Shown in pieces: positions 44,442 through 53,985 of a stretch of 64,000 nucleotides of DNA; position 1 is the first letter of the stretch, and each line of letters starts with the position of its first letter. The position numbers and the translations under genes were made by a program. The notes under the pieces were generated by a model. That model worked only from the letters and a program-made list of their open reading frames with translations. It was not told the DNA's origin and did not search any database. This DNA comes from UBA8752 sp965657965. Its GTDB lineage: Bacteria > Bacteroidota > Bacteroidia > Flavobacteriales_D > Sanyastnellaceae. The stretch is from NCBI GenBank assembly GCA_965657965.1, contig CBFHQM010000001.1, forward strand, positions 1 through 64,000. The letters are read 5' to 3'.

Positions 44442-44519
44442 GGGCGGTTAGCTCAGCTGGTTCAGAGCACCTCGTTTACACCGAGGGGGTCGGGGGTTCG
44501 AGTCCCTCACCGCCCACCA
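44442..44519 (+). tRNA. tRNA-Val (anticodon TAC), CCA encoded
   Basis: Acceptor GGGCGGT pairs with ACCGCCC; D arm GCTCAGCTGGTTCAGAGC; anticodon stem CCTCG with loop containing TAC; T arm GGGGGTTCGAGTCCCTC; discriminator A at 44516 followed by CCA (44517-44519). Unlike the Ser and Phe tRNAs of this window, CCA is in the gene. Confidence 0.97.
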
Positions 44520-44589
44520 TTATCCTCCAAGTTCACTGGAACTTGACCCTTGCATGACCTAAGTCACACACCGAAAACAAGGGATTTCG

Positions 44590-44597
44590 TATCTTCG
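44590..44597 (+). promoter_or_regulatory. -7-like box before the haloperoxidase gene
   Basis: TATCTTCG, the same form as the box before the acyl-CoA dehydrogenase gene (53951-53958), predicts a leader of about 40 bases. Confidence 0.4.
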
Positions 44598-44639
44598 AAA
44601 GGCCCATTGCGCGACGAAATTCAACGATTAGACAGGAAA

Positions 44640-46839
44640 ATGACGGTTTACAAGCACTTCACGAAGTTCCTTTTTGTGGTTTTGGCGAGCATGGGACAAT
44701 TCCTGCCTACACAAGTACAGGCACAAGAAGCCGAACACGGAGTGGCTTACGAATGGATCGAAGTGCAGCTTAAAGGCATTCGGGTCGACTTCGCCCGTCC
44801 CCCGATCCACTCGCGGAACTTGTACCATGTTTCCCTTGCGATGTATGATGCTTGGGCCGCGTACGACGACGTGGCAGAGCCCATGCTGTTGGGACACACC
44901 TTGGGTGGATACACCGCGGACTTTTCTGGAATTCCTGAGAACATTCTTCCCTTTCTGGACATCCCCAGTGCCCGAAAGGAAGCGATTTCCTATGCCGCTT
45001 ATCGCGTGCTCACCCACCGCTACGCAACGTCACCAGGTGTCATTACGGCCCAAGCCCGTTTTGACTCTCTGTTCACTGCACTGGGATACGACCCTTCCAT
45101 TACCTCTGAAAACTATCAGTTCGGCTCTCCCGCGGCATTGGGCAACTACATCGCGCAGCAGGTCATTGCCTTCGGCCTTCAAGACGGATCCAATGAAGCG
45201 TTCGACTACACCAATGTGTACTACGAGCCATTCAATGATCAGCTCGTGGTTTCTGACCCCGGCAACCCCACTGTGACTGACCCCAATCGCTGGCAGCCTC
45301 TGGCGATCAATGGATTTGTGGATCAATCCGGACAAGTCTTGGACAGTTCTCCCCCCTTTCAGAGTCCAGAGTGGGGCTGGGTGGCGCCCTTTTCTCTGTC
45401 CGATGATCAAATGACCATGTATGAGCGCGACGGGGAATTGTGGCCGACTTGGCTCGACCCCGGTGCACCTGTTTACATCGGAGGAGACCAATCCGCCGCA
45501 TCCGACAGCATGTTCAAGCATCACTTTGCGATGGTCAGCATTTGGCAGTCTCATCACGACCCAGCCAACGGCGTTATGATCGATGTTAGCCCTGCCAACA
45601 TCGGAAACGCACCGGAGTTCCCTGAGACGCTCGCCGAATACGGCGAGTTCTATACCTATTTCGAAGGCGGCGATGCAGGCACAGGACACACCACCAACCC
45701 TGCGACAGGCTTGCCTTACGAAGAACAAACAGTACCGCTGGGCGATTACGGCAGAATCTTGGCCGAATTCTGGGCCGATGGCCCCGACAGCGAGACGCCT
45801 CCCGGACACTGGTTTAGCATCAGCAACGAAGTCATGTCGCACCCCGCGTTCACCTATGACTGGATGGGCGAAGGAGAAGAGCTCGACCCGCTTCAATACG
45901 AGGTGCAATTCTACCTCACCTTGGGCGGAGCTGTTCACGATGCCGCCATTGCGGCTTGGAGCGTCAAAGGCTATTACGACTACACCCGTCCCATCTCCGC
46001 CATTCGTTACATGGCCGACCAAGGGCAGTCTTCCGACCCCGCCTTGCCCAGCTTCAGTCCAAATGGAGATCCCCCTTTACCCCGGCTACATCGAGCTCGT
46101 CGACGACACCGACAGCTTGGCCGGAACCAATGGAGAAAACATCGGTAAAATCAAGGTTTACACATGGAAAGGCCCAGACTACATCGACACCTACGAAGCC
46201 GAAAATGGCCTTGATGTGCCCGTCGATACCGTCGGAAACATTTCTGGGGTTGACTGGATTCTTGCCGAAAACTGGTGGCCTTACCAACGGCCCAGCTTTG
46301 TGACCCCGCCGTTTGCCGGTTATGTCTCAGGACACTCCACTTTTAGCCGTTCCGCTGCGGAAGTCTTGACCGCCATCACAGGTGACCCTTTCTTCCCCGG
46401 AGGCATGGGCCAATTTGAATGTCCGCAAAATGACTTCCTTGTCTTCGAGGTGGGGCCCAGTGTAGATGTGACCCTTCAATGGGCCACCTACTACGACGCT
46501 TCAGACCAATGCAGTTTGTCCCGGATTTGGGGAGGAATTCACCCCGTAACCGACGACATACGTGGCCGCCAGATGGGCGTCATTTGCGGAACACAGGCCG
46601 TTGAACTGGCCAACGCCTACTTCTCAGGGGCCATCAACAATACTTGTGGTGTCGGTCCCTTTGGAGGATGCCTTGGTGACCTCGACGGCGACGGCGCTCA
46701 GACTGTTGAAGACGTCTTGTTCATGCTCTCCAACTTTGGTCACATTGGACCTCATCCAGCAGACATCGATCTCGACGACTTGGTGGGAACAACGGACTTG
46801 CTGATTCTTCTCGGCCTTTACGGCTGTAACTGCCTCTAA
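44640..46839 (+). pseudogene. Vanadium-dependent haloperoxidase/PAP2 family secreted protein, frameshifted, dockerin-like tail
   Basis: The first part (44640-46075) starts with a signal peptide (MTVYKHFTKFLFVVLASMGQ) and contains the haloperoxidase/phosphatase motif 1, KGYYDYTRP. After a CCCCC run (46071-46075) the frame continues at +1: YVSGHSTFS (motif 2) and SRIWGGIH (motif 3) are found there. Removing one C restores a 732-residue protein. In the sequence as given the first frame ends at 46148, and an ATG at 46063 could start the second part on its own. The tail has two dockerin-like Asp-rich loops (GDLDGDGAQTVEDVLFML, ADIDLDDLVGTTDLLILL) but no T9SS domain. Either a sequencing error or a real mutation fits. 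The enzyme may oxidise halides or hydrolyse a phosphoester. Confidence 0.78.
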
Positions 46840-46866
46840 TTGCGGCGCCTTGCGCAGAATCCAGCC

Positions 46867-48066
46867 TTAGGCTTGAAGTGAGGCCAGCGCCTCGCCCACG
46901 ATAAACACGCTGCCCAAAATCACGACCAACTCGTTGGATTTCCGCTGCTTTATGGCCGCTTCCACCGCCGCTGCCACATGGCTGTGTGCCGTTCCATTTC
47001 GCCCCATAACCGCAGCCCTTTCGCCCAAATCTTCGGCGGACATGGCGCGAGGGATGTTGGCCGAGCACCAATGGTGATGCTCCACATGGGGTAGGCAAGC
47101 CAACGCGCTTTCAACGTCTTTGTCCTCCACTGCCCCATATACGAGCCGCAAGGGACGATCAAGTGCAGCCAGGGCCTTACCCGTGGCAGTTAGTCCCTCC
47201 ACGTTGTGCGCGCAATCCAATAGCACATCACTCCCCCACCATTGCCATCGCCCAAGCAAACCCCAAGCCGAGGGCCCGGCCATGAGCACCCTCTCGTCCG
47301 AGGCCTTTTCCCCCGGAATAAAATCCAAAATCCGACGCGCAATTGCGCGATTTCTGGCCAACCACTCAGGACCATCTGCGGTATCGGGGTCTTGCCTTCC
47401 ATCGTGCACTTCCACATGAAGCCGAATAGAACGTTCCAACACTACCGACCGGGCTTGAGGCGGCAAAACGCCCAAAACACAGGGCACCCCTTCCTTTAAA
47501 ATGCCGGCCTTTTCTCCAGCAATCGAACGCAAGTCTGGCCCGAGAAACTGCTGATGGTCCAAGCCAATGGATGTGATGGCCGTGACCAAAGGCTGCGGGA
47601 AAATGTTGGTGGAGTCTAGCCGCCCACCCATGCCCGTTTCCAACACGACCACCTCTGCACCCTCATTCTGGAAATGCACCAACGCCATGCCAAACATCAG
47701 CTCGAAAAAACTGGGTTCGAGGCGGGTCCAAATGTCAAGATGGTCTTCCACAAACGCAACAAACGCCGCTTCGGGAATCATGGCGCCATTGACCCGAATT
47801 CGCTCCCTTGGATCGCGCAGATGCGGAGAGGTGTAAAGGCCCACTTTTGTTCCACGTGCCTGAAGTGCGGATGCCACAGCATGACTCACAGAACCCTTTC
47901 CGTTTGTGCCCGCCACATGGACCACCTTTAGCCCTTGTTCGGGGTGATCGAGTGCCGCGCACAGCGCCAAGGTGCTGGCCAAGTCAATTTTATATGCAGC
48001 AGGCCCCGACCGCTGGAACATCGGGAGTCGGGCATACAGCCAATCCAAGGTCTCGTTGAAATTCAC
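46867..48066 (-). CDS. folC: Folylpolyglutamate synthase / dihydrofolate synthase
   Basis: 399 residues. Mur ligase-like fold: P-loop GTNGKGSVSHAVAS near residue 50, and the conserved SPHLRDPRERIRVNG and TGMGGRLDSTN segments of FolC. It makes dihydrofolate and adds glutamate residues. Start GTG at 48066, four bases after a TTTTTTTG box (an A-to-T variant of TAnnTTTG); the gene also lies directly downstream of tonB in the same direction, so it belongs to the exbB-exbD-tonB-folC group. Convergent with the haloperoxidase gene. Confidence 0.93.
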   Translation of the reverse strand: MNFNETLDWLYARLPMFQRSGPAAYKIDLASTLALCAALDHPEQGLKVVHVAGTNGKGSVSHAVASALQARGTKVGLYTSPHLRDPRERIRVNGAMIPEAAFVAFVEDHLDIWTRLEPSFFELMFGMALVHFQNEGAEVVVLETGMGGRLDSTNIFPQPLVTAITSIGLDHQQFLGPDLRSIAGEKAGILKEGVPCVLGVLPPQARSVVLERSIRLHVEVHDGRQDPDTADGPEWLARNRAIARRILDFIPGEKASDERVLMAGPSAWGLLGRWQWWGSDVLLDCAHNVEGLTATGKALAALDRPLRLVYGAVEDKDVESALACLPHVEHHHWCSANIPRAMSAEDLGERAAVMGRNGTAHSHVAAAVEAAIKQRKSNELVVILGSVFIVGEALASLQA

Positions 48067-48106
48067 CGCTCAAAAAAAGGAAACAGCGTTGTCCGGCAAT
48101 CGCCGT

Positions 48107-48916
48107 TCATTGAAGCTTAAAGTTGAATTCAATCCAACCGATTCGAGTGGGCTTGATGGGATGGCTCTCGAACTTGGCCGTCATCGCGGATTGCCGCGCC
48201 AATTCCACCAACCGATTGTTTGATGTCGTGCTGTTCTCGGGATCGTACTTCGCCTCAGTGACCGTCCCATTCTTGTCCACGTACACCTTCATCCGCACAA
48301 CCCCCTCGGATTGTGGCTTCCCGTTTAGATTGGGCTTCCCAATCATTTTACCACCATCGAGAAGTTCGCCTGTCGGTTCACCTGAAACCACACCCGACCC
48401 CTCAATTTTGCCGTCTTCTGTTCCGCTGTTTCCCGTGCCGGAATCGGCGCCCTCAGACCCCCCTCCGCCACTGTTGCTGAACATTTGACTCAGCGCATTG
48501 GACAGGTCATTGGAAATCTCGGGCTCTGGATCGGGCGCCTCCACTTCCGTGACTTCTTCCACCACCTCTTCCTGCGTGGGCACTTCCACTTCGCTCACTT
48601 CTTGCGTCTCGACCGTCTCAATCGGGGCCACCTCCTCAGAAACAGCCTCGCTGACTTCTTGCTCAATCACCTCTTCTACCTGCTCGGAAGGCACCTCGGT
48701 TTCACGATCACCATCGGCTTCATCCACATTGCCAAAGTCCGCCATGCCCACCGCCACAAATCGCTCACCCGGGGGCGGGGTCACTTCTTGAAAGGCCACC
48801 AAAAACACGCATGCGGCCAAAATGGCCACATAGGTCAAGCCCGAAAGCACAGCGGCCTTTCGGCGCTCCTTGCGTTCTTGCTCAGCGTGGTGTCGGTTCC
48901 AATCGAAAGTGGGCAT
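48107..48916 (-). CDS. tonB: Energy transducer TonB, acidic spacer
   Basis: 269 residues from the ATG at 48916 (MPTFDWNRHHAEQERKE); longer in-frame starts lie within exbD. A single membrane helix (about 29-45) follows a basic N-terminus; then a Pro/Glu/Val-rich spacer of about 85 residues, unusually acidic (SEEVAPIETVETQEVSEVEV) with almost no Lys, a Gly/Ser linker and a C-terminal TonB domain (VRMKVYVDKNGTVTEAKYDP, WIEFNFKLQ). It transmits ExbB-ExbD force to outer-membrane transporters. Seven bases downstream of exbD in the same operon. Confidence 0.9.
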   Translation of the reverse strand: MPTFDWNRHHAEQERKERRKAAVLSGLTYVAILAACVFLVAFQEVTPPPGERFVAVGMADFGNVDEADGDRETEVPSEQVEEVIEQEVSEAVSEEVAPIETVETQEVSEVEVPTQEEVVEEVTEVEAPDPEPEISNDLSNALSQMFSNSGGGGSEGADSGTGNSGTEDGKIEGSGVVSGEPTGELLDGGKMIGKPNLNGKPQSEGVVRMKVYVDKNGTVTEAKYDPENSTTSNNRLVELARQSAMTAKFESHPIKPTRIGWIEFNFKLQ

Positions 48917-48923
48917 GCAGCGC

Positions 48924-49316
48924 TTATCGTGTAGGTTGAGCCCCGAGCATGACTTTCCACTCGTTGGCCTTGGCCAAGCCAATGACTTCGACTGTTTGTC
49001 CTGTGGGCACTTCCTTGTCCACTTGCAAATACAATACCGGATCGGTTTGGTCACCGAATTTCACCTTCAACGCCGGCTCAATGTCAGCCCTGGCAATGGC
49101 CGTGCCATTGAGGTAATACGAGCCATCTGGCTGAATGGAGATGGTCATGCGTGAGCTGGCACTGCTGGTGCCTTTGCTCTGTGGCAAGTCCACATTCACC
49201 CCATTGGACACCAACGTGGACAGGATGATGAAGAAAATAAGCAGGAGGAACACGAGGTCCGTCATCGAGGACATGTTGCCCCCAGACTGCACTTGATTTC
49301 GCTGCGAAAGGTTCAT
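48924..49316 (-). CDS. exbD: ExbD biopolymer transport protein
   Basis: 130 residues: short basic N-terminus, one TM segment with the catalytic aspartate (MSSMTDLVFLLLIFFIIL, D18), periplasmic domain of ExbD type ending KVMLGAQP. Start overlaps the exbB stop by one base (TGATG). Works with the ExbB at 49316-50053 and with the TonB encoded next. Confidence 0.95.
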   Translation of the reverse strand: MNLSQRNQVQSGGNMSSMTDLVFLLLIFFIILSTLVSNGVNVDLPQSKGTSSASSRMTISIQPDGSYYLNGTAIARADIEPALKVKFGDQTDPVLYLQVDKEVPTGQTVEVIGLAKANEWKVMLGAQPTR

Positions 49317-50053
49317 CAGCGGGCGGGTTCCTCGAGGATGTCAATGAACTCCAACGAACTCGCCTCCATCATGTGTATGACCTTGCTGACGCGGCTCACA
49401 AGGTGGTTGTAAGCCATGTAGGCGATGATGCCGACAATCAAACCCACAATGGTGGTGATCATCGCCTGCTTCGTACCCGAAGAGATGTCGTCTACCCGGA
49501 CCATGCCAGCGCTTTCCATGTCCAAAAAGACATTGACCATGCCGATGACGGTCCCCAAGAACCCAATCATGGGTGCGGCCCCCGCGATGGTGGCCAACGT
49601 ACTCAGGTTTTTCTCGAGGTTGTAGATCTCCAGCTTGCCCACGTTCTCGATGCTCGTGGAAATGTCCTTCAATGGCTTTCCGATGCGGGCAATGCCTTTG
49701 TGCAACATCCGCGCAATGGGTGTTCCACTCTGCTCACAGAGGTTTCGCGCACTGTCCAAATTTCCTGCAGACAAGTAATCCTTGAGCTTAGCCATGAAGT
49801 CTTTGTCCTCCTTGGCGGCTTTGCGAATGGCCATCGAACGCTCAAAAAAGATGAACAAAGCGAAGAAACTCATGATGGCCAACGGCAACATGATGTACCA
49901 ACCACCGGAGAGCAGAAGTTCAAAAATGGACACGTCTCGGGTGACGACCTCTGCGGAAGTGGCCATGGCGCCTGAGGCACCTTCGTCGGTCACTGTGGTG
50001 CCACCGAGGGTCAGGTCCTGGATGCGGGCGAGAACAAGAAGAGGGATGTGCAT
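49316..50053 (-). CDS. exbB: ExbB/TolQ/MotA proton channel protein
   Basis: 245 residues, three membrane helices, with AGAAPMIGFLGTVIGMVNVF the classic conserved loop and the pore Thr residues near MITTIVGLIVGIIAYMAYN. Different from the exbB at 10724-11581: no acidic extension, and linked to a TonB gene, so this is the canonical TonB energiser. Promoter is not obvious upstream (50054-50170). NhaD lies 117 bases away in the same direction. Confidence 0.94.
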   Translation of the reverse strand: MHIPLLVLARIQDLTLGGTTVTDEGASGAMATSAEVVTRDVSIFELLLSGGWYIMLPLAIMSFFALFIFFERSMAIRKAAKEDKDFMAKLKDYLSAGNLDSARNLCEQSGTPIARMLHKGIARIGKPLKDISTSIENVGKLEIYNLEKNLSTLATIAGAAPMIGFLGTVIGMVNVFLDMESAGMVRVDDISSGTKQAMITTIVGLIVGIIAYMAYNHLVSRVSKVIHMMEASSLEFIDILEEPAR

Positions 50054-50170
50054 GGCGTTCGGGATGCGTATTGACTCAACGACGAAGGTCGCCGTTTACG
50101 TATGCCACACGCCGCTCGATGGCAGGGCTTTTCCCCCGTTCGAATGTTCACACGCGCACAACCATGCCCC

Positions 50171-51550
50171 TCAGCTGAACATGAACCAATACACAGCTGC
50201 GCCTGCGAGGTATCCCGCCACTGCCAAAAGGCTCATTTTCTTCAAGTACCAGACAAAGTCGATTTTCTCCAACCCCATCACCGCGACACCCGCCGCAGAG
50301 CCAATGATCAAGGCACTTCCACCTGTTCCTGCGCAATAGGCCAAGAACTGCCAGAAAATTCCGTCTTGAACGAAATAGCCCTGCCAAGCGTCCACCGTTC
50401 CCGGTGCAGCCACGTCGTACATGCCCATGGAGGCCGCCACCAATGGCACATTGTCCACAATGGCCGACAACAGACCAATCGCCACATTGATCAAGTAAAC
50501 ATCTCCGAGAGACGTCCTCAGCCAATCTGCTGAAGCAATCAAATGACCCGCCTCCTGGAGCGCGCCAACCGCGAGCAGAATGCCCAGAAAGAACATCACA
50601 GAAGCCGTGTCAATTTTGCGCAGAACGCCAACCACACTTAGGTTTTTTCGGCGCTGTTCATTTTTGGAACGGTGAAGCACCTCTGTGGTCAACCACAGCA
50701 CGCCCAAAGACAACATCATTCCCATAAATGGAGGCAGATGGGTCACCGTTTTGAAGACGGGCACGAACAGCAACCCGCTCACCCCCATGGCAAAAATCAA
50801 ATTCCGTTCTCCCGAGCTGGTCGGGTCCGCTGCCTCATCCGGGTCATCGGCTTGAGGGCGCTCCACCTCCCCTTTCATGCGAAGGGACATGATGGTCAAA
50901 GGCACGACCATGCAAACGATGCTGGGCACAATCAAATTCCCCACAATCACCGGGGTGGTCAATTGGCCCCCGATCCAAAGCATGGTGGTGGTCACGTCAC
51001 CAATGGGAGACCATGCCCCACCGGCATTGGCGCTGATGATCACAGCACCGGCAAACAACCAGCGAGTGGGCTTGTCGGCGATCAATTTGCGCAGCAAGGA
51101 GATCATCACAATCGAGGTTGTAAGGTTGTCCAATGCCGCTGAGAAGAAGAACGTCAAGATGCCGATGATCCAAATCAAACGGCTTTTCTTCCGGGTCTTG
51201 ATCCGGTCAGTGATCACAGAGAATCCATTGTGGGCATCCACCAATTCCACAATGGTCATTGCGCCGAGCAAGAAAAAGAGGATGCTCGAAATCTCCTCCA
51301 TGTGATGGAGCAATCGGTGCTCGAAGAACACCTTGAGCGCCCCGTGATCGGCGCCATGTCCGGCCCCGTGTACAAATTCGTTAAACGAATCCACCAAATG
51401 AGCCGGTGCCTGGTGCCAACCCAGCACGAGAATGGCCCAACACAAAGTGCCCGTAATCAAGGCGCTGGCGGCCTTGTCGATGTGCACATTGTGCTCCAAG
51501 GCAATGAGGAAGTAGCCGAGGACAAAAACAAGAATGAGCAAAGTCTCCAT
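50171..51550 (-). CDS. nhaD: Na+/H+ antiporter, NhaD type
   Basis: 459 residues with about eleven or twelve hydrophobic segments. NhaD features include LDNLTTSIVMISLLRKL, ANAGGAWSPIGDVTTTMLWI (with conserved Asn/Asp in the ion transport superfamily), GALQEAGHLI and the late SALIIGSAAGVAVMGLEKI. It expels Na+ or Li+ in exchange for protons, fitting a marine origin. A CAAGGGTA complement (TACCCTTG, near TAnnTTTG) lies about 20 bases before the start. It follows the Glu-type dehydrogenase gene by 26 bases in the same direction. Confidence 0.93.
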   Translation of the reverse strand: METLLILVFVLGYFLIALEHNVHIDKAASALITGTLCWAILVLGWHQAPAHLVDSFNEFVHGAGHGADHGALKVFFEHRLLHHMEEISSILFFLLGAMTIVELVDAHNGFSVITDRIKTRKKSRLIWIIGILTFFFSAALDNLTTSIVMISLLRKLIADKPTRWLFAGAVIISANAGGAWSPIGDVTTTMLWIGGQLTTPVIVGNLIVPSIVCMVVPLTIMSLRMKGEVERPQADDPDEAADPTSSGERNLIFAMGVSGLLFVPVFKTVTHLPPFMGMMLSLGVLWLTTEVLHRSKNEQRRKNLSVVGVLRKIDTASVMFFLGILLAVGALQEAGHLIASADWLRTSLGDVYLINVAIGLLSAIVDNVPLVAASMGMYDVAAPGTVDAWQGYFVQDGIFWQFLAYCAGTGGSALIIGSAAGVAVMGLEKIDFVWYLKKMSLLAVAGYLAGAAVYWFMFS

Positions 51551-51576
51551 GGAGAAGGTTTCAGTTCAAGGGTAAA

Positions 51577-52809
51577 TCAAACGAGTTGTTCAAGGGCGAT
51601 GGCCAAGGCCGTCGAGGATACACCGGTGGCTTCGGGACTGCGAGCATGACAACGCTCCAACGCCGCCTGAATGCAGCCCGAAGTGTCATCGAAAATGGCC
51701 GCGTCTTCCAACCGAACGTCTCCGTCTCCCATGAGATAACCAAACACACGAGCCATGCCACAGTTCGCAATAAAATCAGGAATCACGGCACAAGCCGCAT
51801 CCGCCTTCTCTGAAATGGGCCCGTAAAAAATCTCTTTGTCCGCAAATGGCACGTTGGCGCCACACGAAATGACCTCTAGGCCATTGGCCAACATGTTGTC
51901 CAACTGCGACTCCGTGACCAGTCGAGAAGCCGCGCAGGGAAGGAACACTTCGGCTCCCACGCTCCAAACCGCACTTTGGACCTCTTCGAAAGACAGCATG
52001 TTTTCCGAACGCAGGGTGTTGCCCTGCTTGGCCAAAAACAAAGCGCGTACTTCTTCCAAGCTCAGCCCCTCAGGGCTCAGAATGCCCCCCGCGCGGTCAA
52101 TGATGCCGGTGATGACTGCGCCTTGATTGGACAAATACAAAGCAGCCGCAGCCCCCACGTTGCCCCAGCCCTGGACCAACACCCGCTTGCCTTTGACCTG
52201 ACCCCCATAGAGGTTGTAGAAATGCCGAACCGATTCCGCCACACCGTATCCCGTGATCAAGTCTGCCACGCGGTAGCGAACGCCACCGCCATCGGGCAAA
52301 TACTGACTGTCCTCAACCACTTTGCTTACGCCTTGACGCAAACGTCCGATGCGCCTCACTTTTTGGGCCTCATCGGGGCGGAAGTGCCCATTGAATACAC
52401 CCTCCTGCGGGTGCCATACGCCACAGGCCTCTGTCATGGGAATGACCTCCAGGCCTGCGTCGACATTCAGGTCTCCTCCTGTTCCATAGTAATGCTTGAG
52501 AAGGGGGGTCACGGCTTGGTACCAACGACGCAACACGCCCTCTTTTCTGGGATCTGCTGGGTCAAAATTGATGCCGCTCTTTGCGCCACCAATCTGAGGT
52601 CCACTCACGGTGAACTTGATTTCCATGGTCTTGGCCAAGGACATGACCTCATTCCGGTCCAATCCCTTTCTCATCCGGGTTCCTCCACCGGCGGCGCCAC
52701 CGCGAAGGCTGTTGATGACCACCCAACCCTTGGCCTCAGTTTCTGTGTCCGTCCACTCGAAAACGATTTCGGGCGAGCGCTCACTGTAGTCGGCAAGAAG
52801 TTCCTTCAT
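51577..52809 (-). CDS. Glu/Leu/Phe/Val dehydrogenase
   Basis: 410 residues from the ATG at 52809 (MKELLADYSERSPEIVFEW). The GGAAGGGTRMRKGL and GPQIGGAKSGINFDP segments hold the catalytic Lys region; YGTGGDLNVD and the Rossmann QGWGNVGAAAALYLSNQGA carry the NAD site. Substrate choice among glutamate, leucine, phenylalanine and valine cannot be read, although the family is usually glutamate-linked in Bacteroidota. Its promoter box (TAACTTCG, 52846-52853) is inside the 3' end of anmK. Confidence 0.88.
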   Translation of the reverse strand: MKELLADYSERSPEIVFEWTDTETEAKGWVVINSLRGGAAGGGTRMRKGLDRNEVMSLAKTMEIKFTVSGPQIGGAKSGINFDPADPRKEGVLRRWYQAVTPLLKHYYGTGGDLNVDAGLEVIPMTEACGVWHPQEGVFNGHFRPDEAQKVRRIGRLRQGVSKVVEDSQYLPDGGGVRYRVADLITGYGVAESVRHFYNLYGGQVKGKRVLVQGWGNVGAAAALYLSNQGAVITGIIDRAGGILSPEGLSLEEVRALFLAKQGNTLRSENMLSFEEVQSAVWSVGAEVFLPCAASRLVTESQLDNMLANGLEVISCGANVPFADKEIFYGPISEKADAACAVIPDFIANCGMARVFGYLMGDGDVRLEDAAIFDDTSGCIQAALERCHARSPEATGVSSTALAIALEQLV

Positions 52810-52819
52810 GATTTTTCTC

Positions 52820-53935
52820 TTAGGTACCGAGCTCGTCGGGTGCCGCGAAGTTACCGAAGAGCACGCCGCCGCGAACATCTTGTGTCGCCCCGGTCACCGA
52901 AGCCAAGGATGTGATTTCGCCGCGGGCGGTGCGCAGCGCCAGCCAACCAAAAGCGGCGGCCTCTTTGCCCTCCACCCACGGATGACTTGGGACCTCCAAG
53001 GTCCATTGGTCGCCCAAATGGGCGGCCCATCGTTCCATCAAAAAAAGATGAAACGCGCCGCCGCCGGACACCAAAACCTGTCCCGGGCGCGCATGAACCA
53101 TCAAAGCCGCAGTCAAAGACATGGCCATCCACTCCACCGCAGTAGCACAGGCGTCTTCGGGCAATTCAACCTCATCTAGCCACCGATGCAACGGAGCCAA
53201 ATCTTCCGCGGAAAGAGATTTCGGGGGCGACTGACTTACGTATTTCCACGAATGAAGCCGAGCCAACACCGTCACATCAACGGTCCCCTTTGCCGCCATT
53301 GCGCCTCCTTGATCGTAGGAAAGACCCAGCCGCATGGCTTGTCGGTTCAGCAGAAGATTGCAGCCGCAAACATCCCATGCCCGAACGTTTCCAGACGGCT
53401 CTGCCGGCAGGATAGTCGCGTTGGCGATGCCCCCCAAATTCACGCAGGCCACATGCCCCCCAAATACATGGGCATCGAACAAAGGCACCAGCGGTGCGCC
53501 TTGCCCGCCTGCGGCAACATCGGCCGATCGGTAATCGGCCACAACAGGCACCCCAAGAGCAGCACAAAGCTGCTCTGCATCGCCAATGGCGGCAGTTCCA
53601 ACCCCTTCAGGTTCGTGGTACCAAGTGTGACCGCTCAGGCCCACCAAATCCACTGGGCGGCCTGATCTGGTCCAGTTGTGCAGGCACGCTTGCAATTTTT
53701 GGCCAACCCAACGGGTCCAATCTTGACTCAATTTATCGGCCGATTGTCCCTTCATATTGCCCAAGCCACGCAGCCGCTCCGCCAAGGCTTCTGGATAGGT
53801 AAACCCCTCAAATTCAACCAGGTCCAAAAACCCGTTTGTTTCGCACACTTCGACCAAGACGACATCCAAGCCATCGCAAGATGTACCCGACATGGTCCCC
53901 ATGACTCTCCATATGCGGGATGGCGCCTCAATCAC
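52820..53935 (-). CDS. anmK: Anhydro-N-acetylmuramic acid kinase
   Basis: 371 residues of the ASKHA ATPase fold. The N-terminal GTMSGTSCDGLDVVLVE is the signature phosphate loop; later ACVNLGGIANATIL and LVSGGGAFHLFLMERW hold the second nucleotide motif and the sugar region. It phosphorylates 1,6-anhydroMurNAc released from the cell wall to MurNAc-6-phosphate during peptidoglycan recycling. It diverges from the acyl-CoA dehydrogenase gene with about 50 bases between. An internal Met would give a slightly shorter N-terminus. Confidence 0.94.
   Translation of the reverse strand: MIEAPSRIWRVMGTMSGTSCDGLDVVLVEVCETNGFLDLVEFEGFTYPEALAERLRGLGNMKGQSADKLSQDWTRWVGQKLQACLHNWTRSGRPVDLVGLSGHTWYHEPEGVGTAAIGDAEQLCAALGVPVVADYRSADVAAGGQGAPLVPLFDAHVFGGHVACVNLGGIANATILPAEPSGNVRAWDVCGCNLLLNRQAMRLGLSYDQGGAMAAKGTVDVTVLARLHSWKYVSQSPPKSLSAEDLAPLHRWLDEVELPEDACATAVEWMAMSLTAALMVHARPGQVLVSGGGAFHLFLMERWAAHLGDQWTLEVPSHPWVEGKEAAAFGWLALRTARGEITSLASVTGATQDVRGGVLFGNFAAPDELGT
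52846..52853 (-). promoter_or_regulatory. -7-like box of the Glu-type dehydrogenase gene
   Basis: TAACTTCG on the minus strand, 36 bases before the start of the dehydrogenase, and inside the last codons of anmK. Confidence 0.35.
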
Positions 53936-53950
53936 GGCTCTCAGATGGTG

Positions 53951-53958
53951 TATCTTCG
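53951..53958 (+). promoter_or_regulatory. -7-like box before the acyl-CoA dehydrogenase gene
   Basis: TATCTTCG, with the ATG 27 bases downstream. Confidence 0.45.
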
Positions 53959-53985
53959 CTCTCCGAAAACTTGAGACTCCCTGAA

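Noticed and set aside
44528..44545. Hairpin CAAGTTC-ACTG-GAACTTG after tRNA-Val
   Set aside because: Stem of seven bases without a T tract, so I do not call it a terminator.
52822..52840. Segment GGTACCGAGCTCG that resembles a cloning-vector polylinker
   Set aside because: It lies around the anmK stop in a continuous frame with normal flanks on both sides; 13 matching bases can occur by chance.
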